Part shown: piece after piece, positions 23,392 through 32,944 of the stretch
Position numbering within the stretch: position 1 is the first letter of the stretch
How the letters are laid out: each line of letters begins with the position of its first letter
Origin: Alopecurus myosuroides
Taxonomy: Eukaryota; Streptophyta; Magnoliopsida; Poales; Poaceae
Length of the DNA stretch: 64,000 nt
Reading direction: 5' to 3'
NCBI GenBank assembly: GCA_028641055.1
Contig: CM054060.1
Location: 309,304,949-309,368,948 of the forward strand
Program-made: the position numbers and the translations under genes
The notes under the pieces: model-generated
What the model was told of the DNA's origin: nothing
The model's input: only the letters and a program-made list of their open reading frames with translations
Database searches by the model: none

Positions 23392-26020
23392 TTCCTACTC
23401 ATCCTCGAGTAGGTAAACGATAAAACAATAATTTCTGAGATGACATGCTACTAACATAAACTTGATCAATCTTATGTCAAAGCATATGCATGTTGATATC
23501 ATAAAACTTTAAACACAAGCATGAAAAAGAAAACTTTAATAATAAAGCATAGCAATTACTTTGCATCATGAAGAGTAACTGAAATAAAGGTTCATGAATA
23601 ATAATGAAAAGAAAGGTAAACGTTTGTTTCAGGTTTAGAGGAAGCATGTCAAAGTGGTATTTCACTAGTCCTTAAGAGTGGGACAAAACATAAATGCCAG
23701 GACACTTTCAAAGTTCGCGAGGAAGACTAGAACAAATAATTTAAGAACAAATAATATCACATCATGAAGTAATTATTGATGTTTATGGCACAAATGCACA
23801 TAGAACTCGGAATGGAAAAAATGCTCTCTCAATTGTGCATAAAGTTAGAAGATGGAGACTCAACATAAAATTAAAAGAAAGGCCCTTCGTAGGGGAAGCA
23901 GGGATCACTCATGTGCTAGAGCTTTTTATTTTTTTAAACAGAGGTATTAAAAACATTTTTAAGACAGGTGTATGCTTATGTTAATGAATGGTAAACAGAC
24001 AATACAGTACGTCACAAGCCAACTGGATTCACAAGAGCGGCGCCCATTGTGAAGGACGCAACTGGTGTAGAAGGTTATCCCTCTTTCTCTATTGTTTACA
24101 CAATTATGCTTTGACTGATACAGGGGCAAAAAGAGTGAAGAGATTTTGTTTGTATTAAGTTGGTGCTGGCCACCCCGTTGATAGCTCTTCTATCATTTGG
24201 ATAAGCGGATGAAGCCACTAGTTCCAGGTTGTGAAATCCAATCAACAAGTGAGATAAACATTCTCAATTGACGTCCTCATGAGCTAAAACAGGGGCACAA
24301 AACAGGAATTATTTTTAGAAGGTTTTGAAGGTAGCACATGAGCAATTTACTTGGAGTGGCAGTTAAATACCACATGTAGGTAGGTATGGTGTACACAGTA
24401 GGAAAACATTGGTTTTGAAGGAGTTTGGATGCACGAGTAGAGCTCATACTCAGTACAGCTGGAGGCTAGCAAAAGACTGGGAGTGACAAATCAAGAGAGC
24501 ATAAGAGCCATAATCATGCATAGCGACATAAGCATCATTAATTAAAGCATAATAGGTATCACAAGTTCAAAACCTAAATGGTCATGGAGGCTATTCGTGA
24601 CTGGTTTTTAGTCATAAACATGGTGTGAGCATGCGCTAAGTCAACCAAATAAAACATTCGAAAGCGAATACCATATATTGATGCTTTACTATGACAAGAA
24701 CAACTCATGAATATTTCAAGACATATTAAACACTCTCAGCTATTTAAGGCTATTCATGCTACTCAATAACCACAAGGCTTTAAAACTAAAATAACATTTA
24801 TCACGGCACGAAAAAGTCCTAGCCACAGTCTATACAAGCCTCTACTAGTACTGTTATAAATTATACTTGAAACAACAGTTTTTTTTCTCCCAACAAGCAC
24901 CATACAAAACATGCTTTAACAAAAATTATCTACATGCTACAGCAAGAAAATGAGATTAATCACATAACACTACTAAAACTAACATCTCTGAATAAGAGAT
25001 GCATGAAAACAAAGGCTAAACACAGTACTAGCAAAAAGTGAACACTCACAAAACAATAAGAATGAAAACTATAGTGTTCTAAGCAATGAAAACGGAGCGT
25101 GTCCCTCTCCCACACAAGTATGATACTATCCAATCATAAACTACAGCAAAGAAAACTAAATAAACTGAAAACAAAAATAAAAGACGCTCCAAGTAAAGCA
25201 CATAAGATGTGACTGAATAAAAATACAGTTTCACTAGAAGTGACCTGATAATTTGTTGATGAAGAAGGGGATGCCTTGGGCATCCCCAAGCTTAGACGCT
25301 TGAGTCTTCTTGGAATTTGCTGGGATGTACCATCGGGGCATCCCCAAGCTTAGGCTTTTCACTCTTCTTGATCACATGATATCATCCTCTTCTCTTGACC
25401 CTTGAAAACTTCCTTCACATCAAAAATCTCACAATCTTCATTAGCAACATTAGTTCAATCGAAATAATAAACTCACATGGTTCAGTTTCAAAACAATAAT
25501 AGCAATAAAAAACACATTAGATACTTTCACAACTTCTTTTAAAAATATTTTTCTCAAAATAACACCAAAAGAAAGAGATTAAGATGCAAATGCGATAAAT
25601 GGCAGAAATCTGTCAAAACAGAACAACAAACAGAGATCAATTTTTTCGAAAATCTTGTGTTCCTCAAATAAAAAAGTTATCAACTAATAAATGTTGAGTA
25701 TATAGCCCAGGATTACGCACAAAAAATCTCAGGTCATTCTGAATTTTCTGTGAATTTTAACGGAATTAACAGTGGACAGCAGAAATCTGTTTTCTGCGCA
25801 GAAATCCGAAATATGGTGTCAACTTTCCACTAGAGGCTTTACTTGGCTCAACAAAAACACAAAATAAAAGATACAGCAGGGTTGCTAAGGAAATATACAA
25901 CACCCAGGTGCAAAGAACACCAAAGAAAACAAAGAAAAACAGAATGAAAACAGAGAAATAAAACGGGTTATCTCCCGGTAGAGCTTTTCTTTAACGCCTT
26001 TCAGCTAGGCATAAAAGGGC
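23392..26020 (-). other. G1 internal non-coding region
   Basis: About 2.6 kb lie between the protease stop and the 3' LTR with no ORF above 62 codons and no recognisable domain. In an autonomous Athila-like element this space would hold pol. It has homologous non-coding counterparts in G2 (42571-45334) and G0 (48660-50994). It includes a post-ORF block at about 25962-26010 and a hairpin with 9-bp arms (GGGGATGCC and GGCATCCCC) at 25267-25287. Confidence 0.7.
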
Positions 26021-26023
26021 AAC

Positions 26024-26476
26024 TCAAGTATTTTCAAGTGAAGAAGCATAAACATCATGTTTTGCTCTAATAATAGATTCAAACGGTAGCTTCATCTTCT
26101 TTCTAGGAAAGTATTCTAAACCTTTCATGATGGGAAGTTGATATTTAATACTCCCCTCTTTCATGTCAATAACAACACCAACAGTTTTAAGAAAAGGTCT
26201 TCCCAGAACAATAGGACAAGAAGCATTGCATTCAATATACATAAAAACAAAATAAAGAGGGGAAAGGTTATTATTAACCATAATGAGAAAATCATCAATT
26301 CTACCAAGAGATTTCTTCTTAGCATTATCAGCAAGATGAACATCCAAATAACAGTGTTCTAGTGGTGGTAAATCAACAATATCATAGAGTTTTTTAGGCA
26401 TAATAGAGATGCTAGCACCAAGATCACAAAAAGAATTGCAATCAAAATCATTTAATTTTATCTTAATTATAGGATC
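26024..26476 (-). pseudogene. G1 aspartic protease (Athila-like)
   Basis: Downstream of a TAG at 26477-26479 and in the same frame as gag, the translation gives Cys-Asp-Leu-Gly-Ala-Ser-Ile-Ser-Ile-Met-Pro, the catalytic Asp motif of plant Gypsy proteases. It continues with Cys-Pro-Ile-Val-Leu-Gly-Arg-Pro-Phe-Leu and Val-Ile-Asp-Met, and ends in Ala-Ser-Ser-Leu-Glu-Asn-Thr. The domain itself is uninterrupted, about 150 residues. No RT follows. The only lesion between gag and protease is the single TAG, so it may be a recent mutation or a leaky stop; I favour mutation. Confidence 0.82.
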
Positions 26477-27102
26477 CTAACCATCATCTAATTTTCTAGG
26501 GATAGATGTCTCAAGTTTCAACTTTTCTTCCCTAACTTTCATGAGAGCATTGGTAATATGTTTAGTAAAGGCCGTATTCATGGTACTAGCATTGGGACTT
26601 ATAGAAAGCTTTTGTAGAAACATAATAACTTCAGATATTTTACAATCATCAAAATCAAAGTTATTATCATCAAAGGTAATAGGACCATTATCTCCTACAT
26701 CTCTAAAAAATTTAGCACTTCTATTAGAAGCAGTTTCAGCAATTTGAGGCAATTTAGCACGTTTCACCAAAGGAGTAGAGACTTTATCAACACCAACTAC
26801 TTTAACATTGATAGTAGGAGGTTTACTAACACTTGGAGCTTCGGTTTTACTAGTGGTTGTGATAGTACAAACTCTAGCAATATTATTCTTTTTAGCCAAT
26901 TCATCTTCTCTTTCCCACCTAGCACGTAATTCAGCCATAAATCTAACAATATTATCTATTTGAACTTGGGTGGAATTCAAAGTTTTATTTTGTTTAACAT
27001 CTTGTGGCAAAACTTTTAGTTTTAGAAAATCAACATCAATAGCAAGGCTATCTACTTTAGAGGCAAGAACATCTATTTTACCAAGCTTTTCCTCAACAGA
27101 GT
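26477..27102 (-). pseudogene. G1 gag C-terminal part
   Basis: Uninterrupted for about 208 codons: a Val/Asp/Leu heptad region (Val-Glu-Glu-Lys-Leu-Gly-Lys-Ile-Asp start), a basic patch (Arg-Trp-Glu-Arg-Glu-Asp-Glu-Leu), a Ser/Lys-rich linker and a Leu-rich segment before the TAG at 26477. The upstream end is joined near 27103 to an inserted Tat-like fragment, so the start of this gag lies at 27988-28120. The middle of gag is missing, presumably deleted with or after that insertion. Confidence 0.7.
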
Positions 27103-27987
27103 AACCATTGACCTGGGGTGCCACCACTAATGCCAAGGTTCCGGGGTGCTTTATTCCTTCCGGGTGATCCCTTCTGCTCCATGTTACCTCTTGCTCCGCC
27201 CATCTCAAGGATCCCGAAGTGGCCGAGGAGGCTGGATCCACTGTTTGCTTCAACGCCCCTTTGTCCCTGCTGGAAGTCCCTGTAACATGCACATGATATT
27301 GTCCTTTCAAATTGAGCGTACGTACCATGCCGATGAAGATATTGATTTGGCCGATTGACACCATGGATCCGGATTCGAAGTGATCCGGCTCCAACTCCCA
27401 CCCGGAATTGTCCACTATCTGCTCTCCTTCGTCATTGGAGTAGATCTCGCCGACGACAAAGTTCTCCATACTCTTCCGAGCTTCTCCCGTGATGTAAACA
27501 CCTTTGGACGCAGGCCCCACGGTGGGCGCCAACTGTCGTGGGATAATCACGGCAGATGTTACCGGGGGTAACTGATCTAGGGGCAAGTCGACACAGGTAT
27601 TTGGGAGAGGGTTTAGCTCGAAGGAAGACATGGCGGAAAGCAATCTAAGAGCCGGAAAACAACTCGCCGGATCTCGATATGATTATACTGGATACTCGAT
27701 AATAGGTGTTACAGTTATGACTTGAATCTCTCTCAGGCGAAGCCTAGGGGTCGGTTTATATAGTACTCATACCCCCTTTGGCTTGTCATACAAAGCGCTC
27801 CTTGAGTCCTACTCGAACTCTATATACAAACCTAACTTTCCTTACCATAACCCACAATCCGGGTTACGATCCTTACAAGCCCTGGGCCTTTCTGAAGCTT
27901 CTTTGTTCTTAGCCGGATTTGGTCCATCCGCCGTTTGGGCCGGATTACACCTGGGAGTTGGCATACCGGGTTACTATCCCCTCATCA
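27103..27987 (-). mobile_element. Truncated Tat-like Gypsy fragment (5' LTR, leader, protease start)
   Basis: A 454-bp LTR (27534-27987) opens TGATGAGGGGATAGTAACCCGG and closes CCCACGACA on the minus strand, followed by a TTGGCGCCC primer site, as in the intact element at 28854-38813. The leader then jumps straight to the Gly-Gln-Tyr-His-Val-His region upstream of protease, so nearly all of gag is deleted. The fragment ends at about 27103 within Val-Ala-Pro-Gln-Val-Asn-Gly, before the catalytic Asp. No 3' LTR is present. It is related to, but clearly diverged from, the intact copy. Confidence 0.8.
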
Positions 27988-28120
27988 CAAGATTTAATAA
28001 AGCAGGTTTAATATCATAGAAAGCAGTAGTAGGAGCAGGTGGAGCAATAGGTGTGCAAATAAAATCATTGTTGTTTGTGCTAGTGAAGTCACACAACTTG
28101 GTATTCTCAGAGGAACTCAT
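27988..28120 (-). pseudogene. G1 gag N-terminal fragment
   Basis: The ATG at 28120 begins Met-Ser-Ser-Ser-Glu-Asn-Thr-Lys and runs about 44 codons, including a Pro-rich Ala-Pro-Pro-Ala-Pro stretch and Phe-Tyr-Asp-Ile-Lys-Pro, before the LTR of the truncated Tat-like fragment cuts it at 27987. It is placed about 170 bases after the primer site, as expected for a Gypsy gag start. Confidence 0.65.
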
Positions 28121-28281
28121 TTTAGCAGAATAATAACAAGCAAATAAATAACAGCTATGAGGTAAACTAATTTTTTTGGTTTTAATATAGAGAATAAAAA
28201 CAAGATAAAAATAAAAACAAGACAATAAACAAAATAAAGAGGTTGAGAGTGAGAGACTCCCCTTGTCAGAATAATTCCTTC

Positions 28282-28300
28282 TCCTCGGCAACGGCGCCAG
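28282..28300 (-). promoter_or_regulatory. G1 primer-binding site
   Basis: The minus strand reads TGGCGCCGTTGCCGAGGAG, nine bases after the 5' LTR end at 28310. The same type of site occurs in G0 (about 47854-47871), G2 (41651-41661), G3 (about 53838-53850, changed) and G4 (about 63325-63339). Confidence 0.75.
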
Positions 28301-28309
28301 AAAAATCCT

Positions 28310-28853
28310 TGATGCTTGCGTTGGGATACCCCAAGAGAAGGGTGTGATGAGCACAGCGGTAGGAGTTTTCCCCTTAGTTAAGAACCAGGGTTATCAATCC
28401 AGTAGGAGAAGGAGGATCTTCGGAAGGTTGATGCCACTGATGGTGGTGCTGGCGCTTCAACGGTGTCAGCAAAAACGTTGAACCTGCACACAACACAACC
28501 AAAATACTTTGCCCCAACGGTACAGTGAGGTTGGCAATCTCACCGGTCTTGCTGAAAACAAAGATTAGACGTATAGTGTGGAAAACAGTTGAATGCTTGC
28601 AGAAAGTAGAGAGAGCAGGAAATTATTGTGGTTTGTTTAACAGTGTGGAAGATGGATCGAGGTTCATAGGTTCACTGGTGGTGTCTCTCCATAAAATATA
28701 ACATGCTGGGTGAACAAATTACAGTTGGGAAATTGACAAATAGAGGTTGCAACGTAGTGGACATTATAACATGATGACTACTATGATATTCAGTGCGGTC
28801 ATTACAACAAGATACATAGACCGACATCCATATGCATCTATGACTAATAATCC
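28310..28853 (-). repeat. G1 5' LTR, inner piece
   Basis: The last 544 bases of the minus-strand 5' LTR, ending with CA at 28310. Interrupted after aatcc (28849-28853) by the Tat-like element; continues at 38819. Confidence 0.88.
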
Positions 28854-29334
28854 TGATGGCGGGATAATAACCCGGTAGGCCAACTCCAAGGCATAACCCG
28901 GTCCAAGGAACACGGTACGCAATCCGGTTAAGGATAATGGATCTTCTGGAAGGCCCAAAGTTTGTAGGCCTCGTAACCCGGATTGTGGGTTACAGTAAGG
29001 AAAGTTAGGGTTTGTAAGCGGTGTCCGGATAGGATTCAAGCTGTGCCTTGGAGAGCAGGGCCAAGGGGGTACGGGTGCTTTATAAACCGACCCCTAGGTC
29101 TAGTTTAGACAGAAATCTAAGAACCCAAGTAGTACCGCTTGATATCGAGCATCCAGTGTAACCCTAGAGTTGAGTTATTATATCAAGATCGGAGACTCGG
29201 CGACTTTGATTGCCGGCTACCAGATTGATTTCCATCATGTTTTCCTCTGAGCTAAACCCTCTCCCAAACGCCTGTGTCGTCTTGCCCCAAGATCAGTTAC
29301 CCCCGGTAACGTCTGCCGTGATTATCCCACGACA
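28854..29334 (+). repeat. Tat-like element 5' LTR (481 bp)
   Basis: Starts TGATGGCGGG and ends CCCACGACA. Same length as the 3' LTR at 38333-38813, with 8 substitutions and no indels by eye. Confidence 0.95.
29079..29087 (+). promoter_or_regulatory. TATA box of the Tat-like 5' LTR
   Basis: CTTTATAAA at 29079-29087 is kept unchanged in the 3' LTR (38558-38566). It lies mid-LTR and is followed by the leader, as expected for the element's own sense promoter. Confidence 0.6.
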
Positions 29335-29335
29335 G

Positions 29336-29353
29336 TTGGCGCCCACCGTGGGG
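29336..29353 (+). promoter_or_regulatory. Tat-like element primer-binding site
   Basis: TTGGCGCCCACCGTGGGG starts two bases after the LTR end. Sites of this TTGGCGCC type are usual in plant Gypsy elements. The identical sequence is found next to the LTR of the truncated relative at 27533. Confidence 0.8.
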
Positions 29354-29693
29354 CCTACGTCCAAAGGTGTTTACATCATGGGAGAAGCTCGGAAGAACAT
29401 GGAGAATCTTGTCGTTGGCGAGATCTACATCGACCACAAAGGAGAAAGGACGGTGGACGATTCCGACTGGGGCCAGAATCGGATTACCTCGAATCCGGAT
29501 CTATCGTGACAATCGGCCGGATCAGCGTCTTCATTGGTATGGTATGTACTTCCGGTTCGATCCCTGACAATTTTGGATCTGATTCTGTGTCAGGGGAAGC
29601 CACTTCTATCCGATCAGATGATGAAGAATCGATCGGAACGACATATCCGGCGGAAGAACCCATCGCGAAGTGGGAACAGCCGGAGGAGCCGGC

Positions 29694-32063
29694 ATGGACC
29701 CCGCGCGACCGGGTCGAGAGAGAGAGGATGATACCGAGTCTATCCTGGATCTGCTGGAGAATCGGTACGAGGAGAATAACGGCGGAGAAGAACAGCATGA
29801 ATTTACACCGAGTATCATACGCCGAGTTGCGGTCTACACGGCTCCCGCGGCCAATCTCAACCAAGAGAACGCAACCGCAGCAGCAGTCGGGGCGGCTCAG
29901 GCATTGGCCCAGCAGCAGGGCGCGGCTAACGGAGACCCGGTTCTGGCCCGGGTTGATGGAGAATCGGCATCAGTGACCAGCCGCGCGGCAGACGAGGAGT
30001 TGCACGCAAATACGTTCGGATTCCTGGGAAACCGGACACCAGGGGCGGGTCCTTCGAACCCGCGTCACCCGGCCTTATTCGATAATAATCTGATCCTAGA
30101 CCCCACGGTTCTTGCAACGGTTATCACTCCAGAAAACGCAGCGGAACGTGTCAGGGATCTGGATGTGGCTCGTCGTGCGTTGGAGCAGCAAAGAAGGCAA
30201 GTAGAGGCAGAAAGGCAAGGGATGGCCACGCGGCAACGTGAGCTGGATGCGCTGGAAACTCGGCTCCGGGAGGAAACATCTAGAGTACATCAAAGGCATC
30301 AAACTAGGTTACCAGCAACGGGCGGGGTTATTAATCCGGCTACTTTATTTATCACACCTCAGGATCAGCCGATACCAGTGGTGAATCAGGGAACCGCACC
30401 CCAACAGGCAACAGCGGGGGCACATCCGGCAAATGAGCGGGCCGGGTTACCCCCACCACAGACTGGAATCACAACCGGCAACGATCTACCACCACCGCCA
30501 CCACCACCATCACGATTTCGCACACCAGCAGGTCACTACAACAATCCCATGGACAACGTGTATGCGGCAACACTCGCATTAAATCAAATCCCCGTGGGAG
30601 AGTCACCCCATGCAGAGAAGACCGGGCAAGCAATCGATCTGTTGCACACTGCGGTGGCGCAGCAAGCCAATTATCCAGATCATAGAAGTGGGATGCACGG
30701 GACGCCATACGCCAGTCAGCAACAAGGGAATATCCAAACAAGTTCAGCACGGCGGAGGGAAGAGCAGCAGCAAATGCCGCCTCCTCCCCGTGTTCAGGCA
30801 GCATCAGCAGCACAGGCTGTTGTGGACAGTTCCAGGGCTCGGAGGGCCGCGGCCGGATCCGCAGCGCATAGATTACCCGCAGCGCCGCCCCCAGCCGCGC
30901 CCCCCGCTGGATCACACGTTTCTCGAGCAAGGCCGGCCTCGACCATTCTTGCAGGACCCAAGTGTCTCTCGGACAATATCAGAGCTGAACCTTACCCGGA
31001 AAAATTCAAAGAACCAGGAAAAGTAGTGAATTACGAGCCAACTATGGATCCAGAAACATGGCTAAGTAGTTATGAGATGGCAATGTCAATTCGCAACGCA
31101 TCCGAGAATCTCCAAGCCAAGTTCATGTACTTAATGATGTCAGAAGGAGTAGCAAAGCTGTGGTTCACCAATTTGCCGGAAGGATCGATCAAGTCTTGGG
31201 AGGAATTGAAGACCGCGTTTGTCAAGCACTTTCATGGGACGTGCAAAAAATTGTTCACTATTGATGACCTAGAGCGATGCGTCCAGAAGAAGGGAGAGTC
31301 GGCACGCAGTTGGGTGCGCCGGGTTATGGAGATACTTCACTCGTCCACAGATATTCAGCCCAAGGATGCACTACAAGCCATGGCAAAAACATGCAAGTAT
31401 ATACCTTTAGTGCAAAAGTTAACTCACATGAAATCGAGTCGAAATGCGTCGGAAGTTACAATGGGAGAATTGATGGATGCGTGCAACAAGCACGCTGCAA
31501 CAGATACTACAGAGGAGGAAGTTGACGACAAGAAGGTCAAAGCAAACACAAGTAATAGCGGAAGAACCGGCAATGGATCAGCACCGGGTAATAACGGAAA
31601 TAGCCAGAACAAGCGCCCGTTTGAAGGAGGCTCCGAGTTTGTCGCCAACACAGAGGCCGGGTCTTCGAGACCCAGAGCAGAAGGAAACTTCAACGGAGGC
31701 AATCACAATGGAGGAAACTATCAAGGACCACCAAGGCCGAGTAACAACTGGGACATATTCAGAATGGCATGCCCGAAGCACAGCAGTAACGGCAGGCCAG
31801 CTAACCACTCCTTGGAACAGTGCGCCGACTTACAAAGATGGAAAAATGAGGAAGTGAACAGAGCTATGCGAGGTGCAGGACGGGGAGGAGGACCGGGTCC
31901 AGGGGGAAACCCGGGCAACGGCCCACCCCCAGCTGGTAACCCGGCGGCTGGAAATCAAGGTAATAACCAAGGGGGGCAGGAGGTTTCCAGGCTAACCCCA
32001 AACAATTGGGTCAATATCATGTGCATACCACAGGAGGTTCTAACAAGGACAAAAAGATACTGA
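29694..32063 (+). CDS. gag: Gag polyprotein of the Tat-like element
   Basis: An uninterrupted ORF of 789 codons from the first in-frame ATG (29694). Residues about 155-205 form a Glu/Arg/Gln-rich coiled coil. A Pro/Gln-rich middle follows. Residues about 470-560 are the retrotransposon gag core (PF03732 type) with Phe-Met-Tyr-Leu-Met, Trp-Phe-Thr-Asn-Leu-Pro and Trp-Glu-Glu-Leu-Lys. Near residue 690 a Cys/His cluster (Cys-x2-His, later His and Cys) may bind zinc, and a Gly/Pro/Asn-rich tail precedes the stop. Two other frames upstream (29387-29505 and 29506-29693) code a leader related to that of the truncated relative, so the ancestral protein probably began earlier and suffered two frameshifts. 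Gag would form the particle that packages element RNA. Confidence 0.85.
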   Translation: MDPARPGREREDDTESILDLLENRYEENNGGEEQHEFTPSIIRRVAVYTAPAANLNQENATAAAVGAAQALAQQQGAANGDPVLARVDGESASVTSRAADEELHANTFGFLGNRTPGAGPSNPRHPALFDNNLILDPTVLATVITPENAAERVRDLDVARRALEQQRRQVEAERQGMATRQRELDALETRLREETSRVHQRHQTRLPATGGVINPATLFITPQDQPIPVVNQGTAPQQATAGAHPANERAGLPPPQTGITTGNDLPPPPPPPSRFRTPAGHYNNPMDNVYAATLALNQIPVGESPHAEKTGQAIDLLHTAVAQQANYPDHRSGMHGTPYASQQQGNIQTSSARRREEQQQMPPPPRVQAASAAQAVVDSSRARRAAAGSAAHRLPAAPPPAAPPAGSHVSRARPASTILAGPKCLSDNIRAEPYPEKFKEPGKVVNYEPTMDPETWLSSYEMAMSIRNASENLQAKFMYLMMSEGVAKLWFTNLPEGSIKSWEELKTAFVKHFHGTCKKLFTIDDLERCVQKKGESARSWVRRVMEILHSSTDIQPKDALQAMAKTCKYIPLVQKLTHMKSSRNASEVTMGELMDACNKHAATDTTEEEVDDKKVKANTSNSGRTGNGSAPGNNGNSQNKRPFEGGSEFVANTEAGSSRPRAEGNFNGGNHNGGNYQGPPRPSNNWDIFRMACPKHSSNGRPANHSLEQCADLQRWKNEEVNRAMRGAGRGGGPGPGGNPGNGPPPAGNPAAGNQGNNQGGQEVSRLTPNNWVNIMCIPQEVLTRTKRY
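31997..32003 (+). promoter_or_regulatory. Candidate -1 frameshift heptamer CCCAAAC at the gag/protease junction
   Basis: In the gag frame the bases read C CCA AAC, fitting the X XXY YYZ rule. A -1 slip here enters exactly the frame of the protease ORF, which overlaps the gag end. The site could be a coincidence beside a one-base indel. Confidence 0.35.
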
Positions 32064-32944
32064 AGCAAGCGGTCAACTCAGTTTCGTCAGCTGTCCCGAG
32101 ATACCTGAGATGGTCAGAACAGGAGGTAACATGGAGCAGAAGGGATCACCCAGAAAGAGTAGAACACCCGGGAGTCTTGGCATTAGTAGTCGCACCGCAG
32201 GTCAATGGGTATGAGCTGAAAAAGGTTTTGATGGATGGTGGAAGCAGCATCAATATACTGTATTGGGAAACCTTCCTACGCATGGGCCTCGAGGAGTCTC
32301 AGCTACAAAAAAGCTCAATAATTTTTCATGGGATAGTGCCGGGTCATTCAGCGTGCCCCGAGGGAAAAATCGCATTGGAGGTAGCTTTTGGGGAGTCAAA
32401 GGATAACTATCGAGTTGAGTGGCTCACCTTTGAGGTAGTCAAATTGCGCAGCCCTTATCACGCGTTATTCGGAAGGCCGGCTTATGCCAAATTCATGGCT
32501 AGGCCGTGTTACGTGTATCTACAGCTAAAAATCCCGGGTCCCAAGAAGACCATTACCATACATGGAAATCGAGACATAGCAGCTGAATGCGATGAAGGAG
32601 ACGCAGCAATGGCCGAGCAAGCCTGTAGAAAAGAAGAACTCAAGCACTACCGGTCTCAAGCAGACCCGGAGGACAGAACCACATCAAAAAGGCCGAGTAC
32701 TGAAGGCGAAAGAGCAAAGTCCAAGGTAGCACAAGACACTAAAATGGTGGCTTTTATCGAGGATGACTCCCCCAAACAATCCGCTATAAGAGAAGAAACT
32801 GCACGGCCGCTCACAACCAGCCACGTCATGGAAACACCTCACCCGGGTTGGCTAGTAAACCCGATACTCATCATGAAAAAGTCAAACATGTGGAGAATGT
32901 GTATCGGTCACGCCAGCCCGGGACCGGTGCCCAAGAAGAACTAA
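32006..32944 (+). CDS. Protease and RT stub of the Tat-like element (pol truncated)
   Basis: An open frame of about 312 codons, -1 relative to gag and overlapping it. An Asp-Gly-Gly-Ser-Ser-Ile-Asn-Ile-Leu motif near 32229-32260 is the catalytic site of a retropepsin-like aspartic protease. Leu-Phe-Gly-Arg-Pro-Ala-Tyr-Ala-Lys-Phe further on is the conserved second half. The frame then reaches Asn-Pro-Ile-Leu-Ile-Met-Lys-Lys and Trp-Arg-Met-Cys-Ile, which is the first strand of a Gypsy RT. There it breaks off into an unrelated tail (Gly-His-Ala-Ser-Pro-Gly) and stops. Everything else of RT, RNase H and integrase is missing. The first codon is not ATG, so translation must come through from gag. 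Confidence 0.82.
   Translation: MGQYHVHTTGGSNKDKKILKQAVNSVSSAVPRYLRWSEQEVTWSRRDHPERVEHPGVLALVVAPQVNGYELKKVLMDGGSSINILYWETFLRMGLEESQLQKSSIIFHGIVPGHSACPEGKIALEVAFGESKDNYRVEWLTFEVVKLRSPYHALFGRPAYAKFMARPCYVYLQLKIPGPKKTITIHGNRDIAAECDEGDAAMAEQACRKEELKHYRSQADPEDRTTSKRPSTEGERAKSKVAQDTKMVAFIEDDSPKQSAIREETARPLTTSHVMETPHPGWLVNPILIMKKSNMWRMCIGHASPGPVPKKN

Noticed and set aside
29210..29509. ORF starting in the Tat-like 5' LTR as the gag start
   Set aside because: Its first ATG lies before the LTR end and the frame crosses the primer site. It stops at 29509 in a frame different from gag. Bases after 29387 may be a frameshifted gag leader, but not a separate gene.
30469..30930. Minus-strand ORF of 153 codons inside gag
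   Set aside because: A shadow of the well supported gag frame; composition mirrors the Pro/Gln/Ala codons of gag on the other strand.
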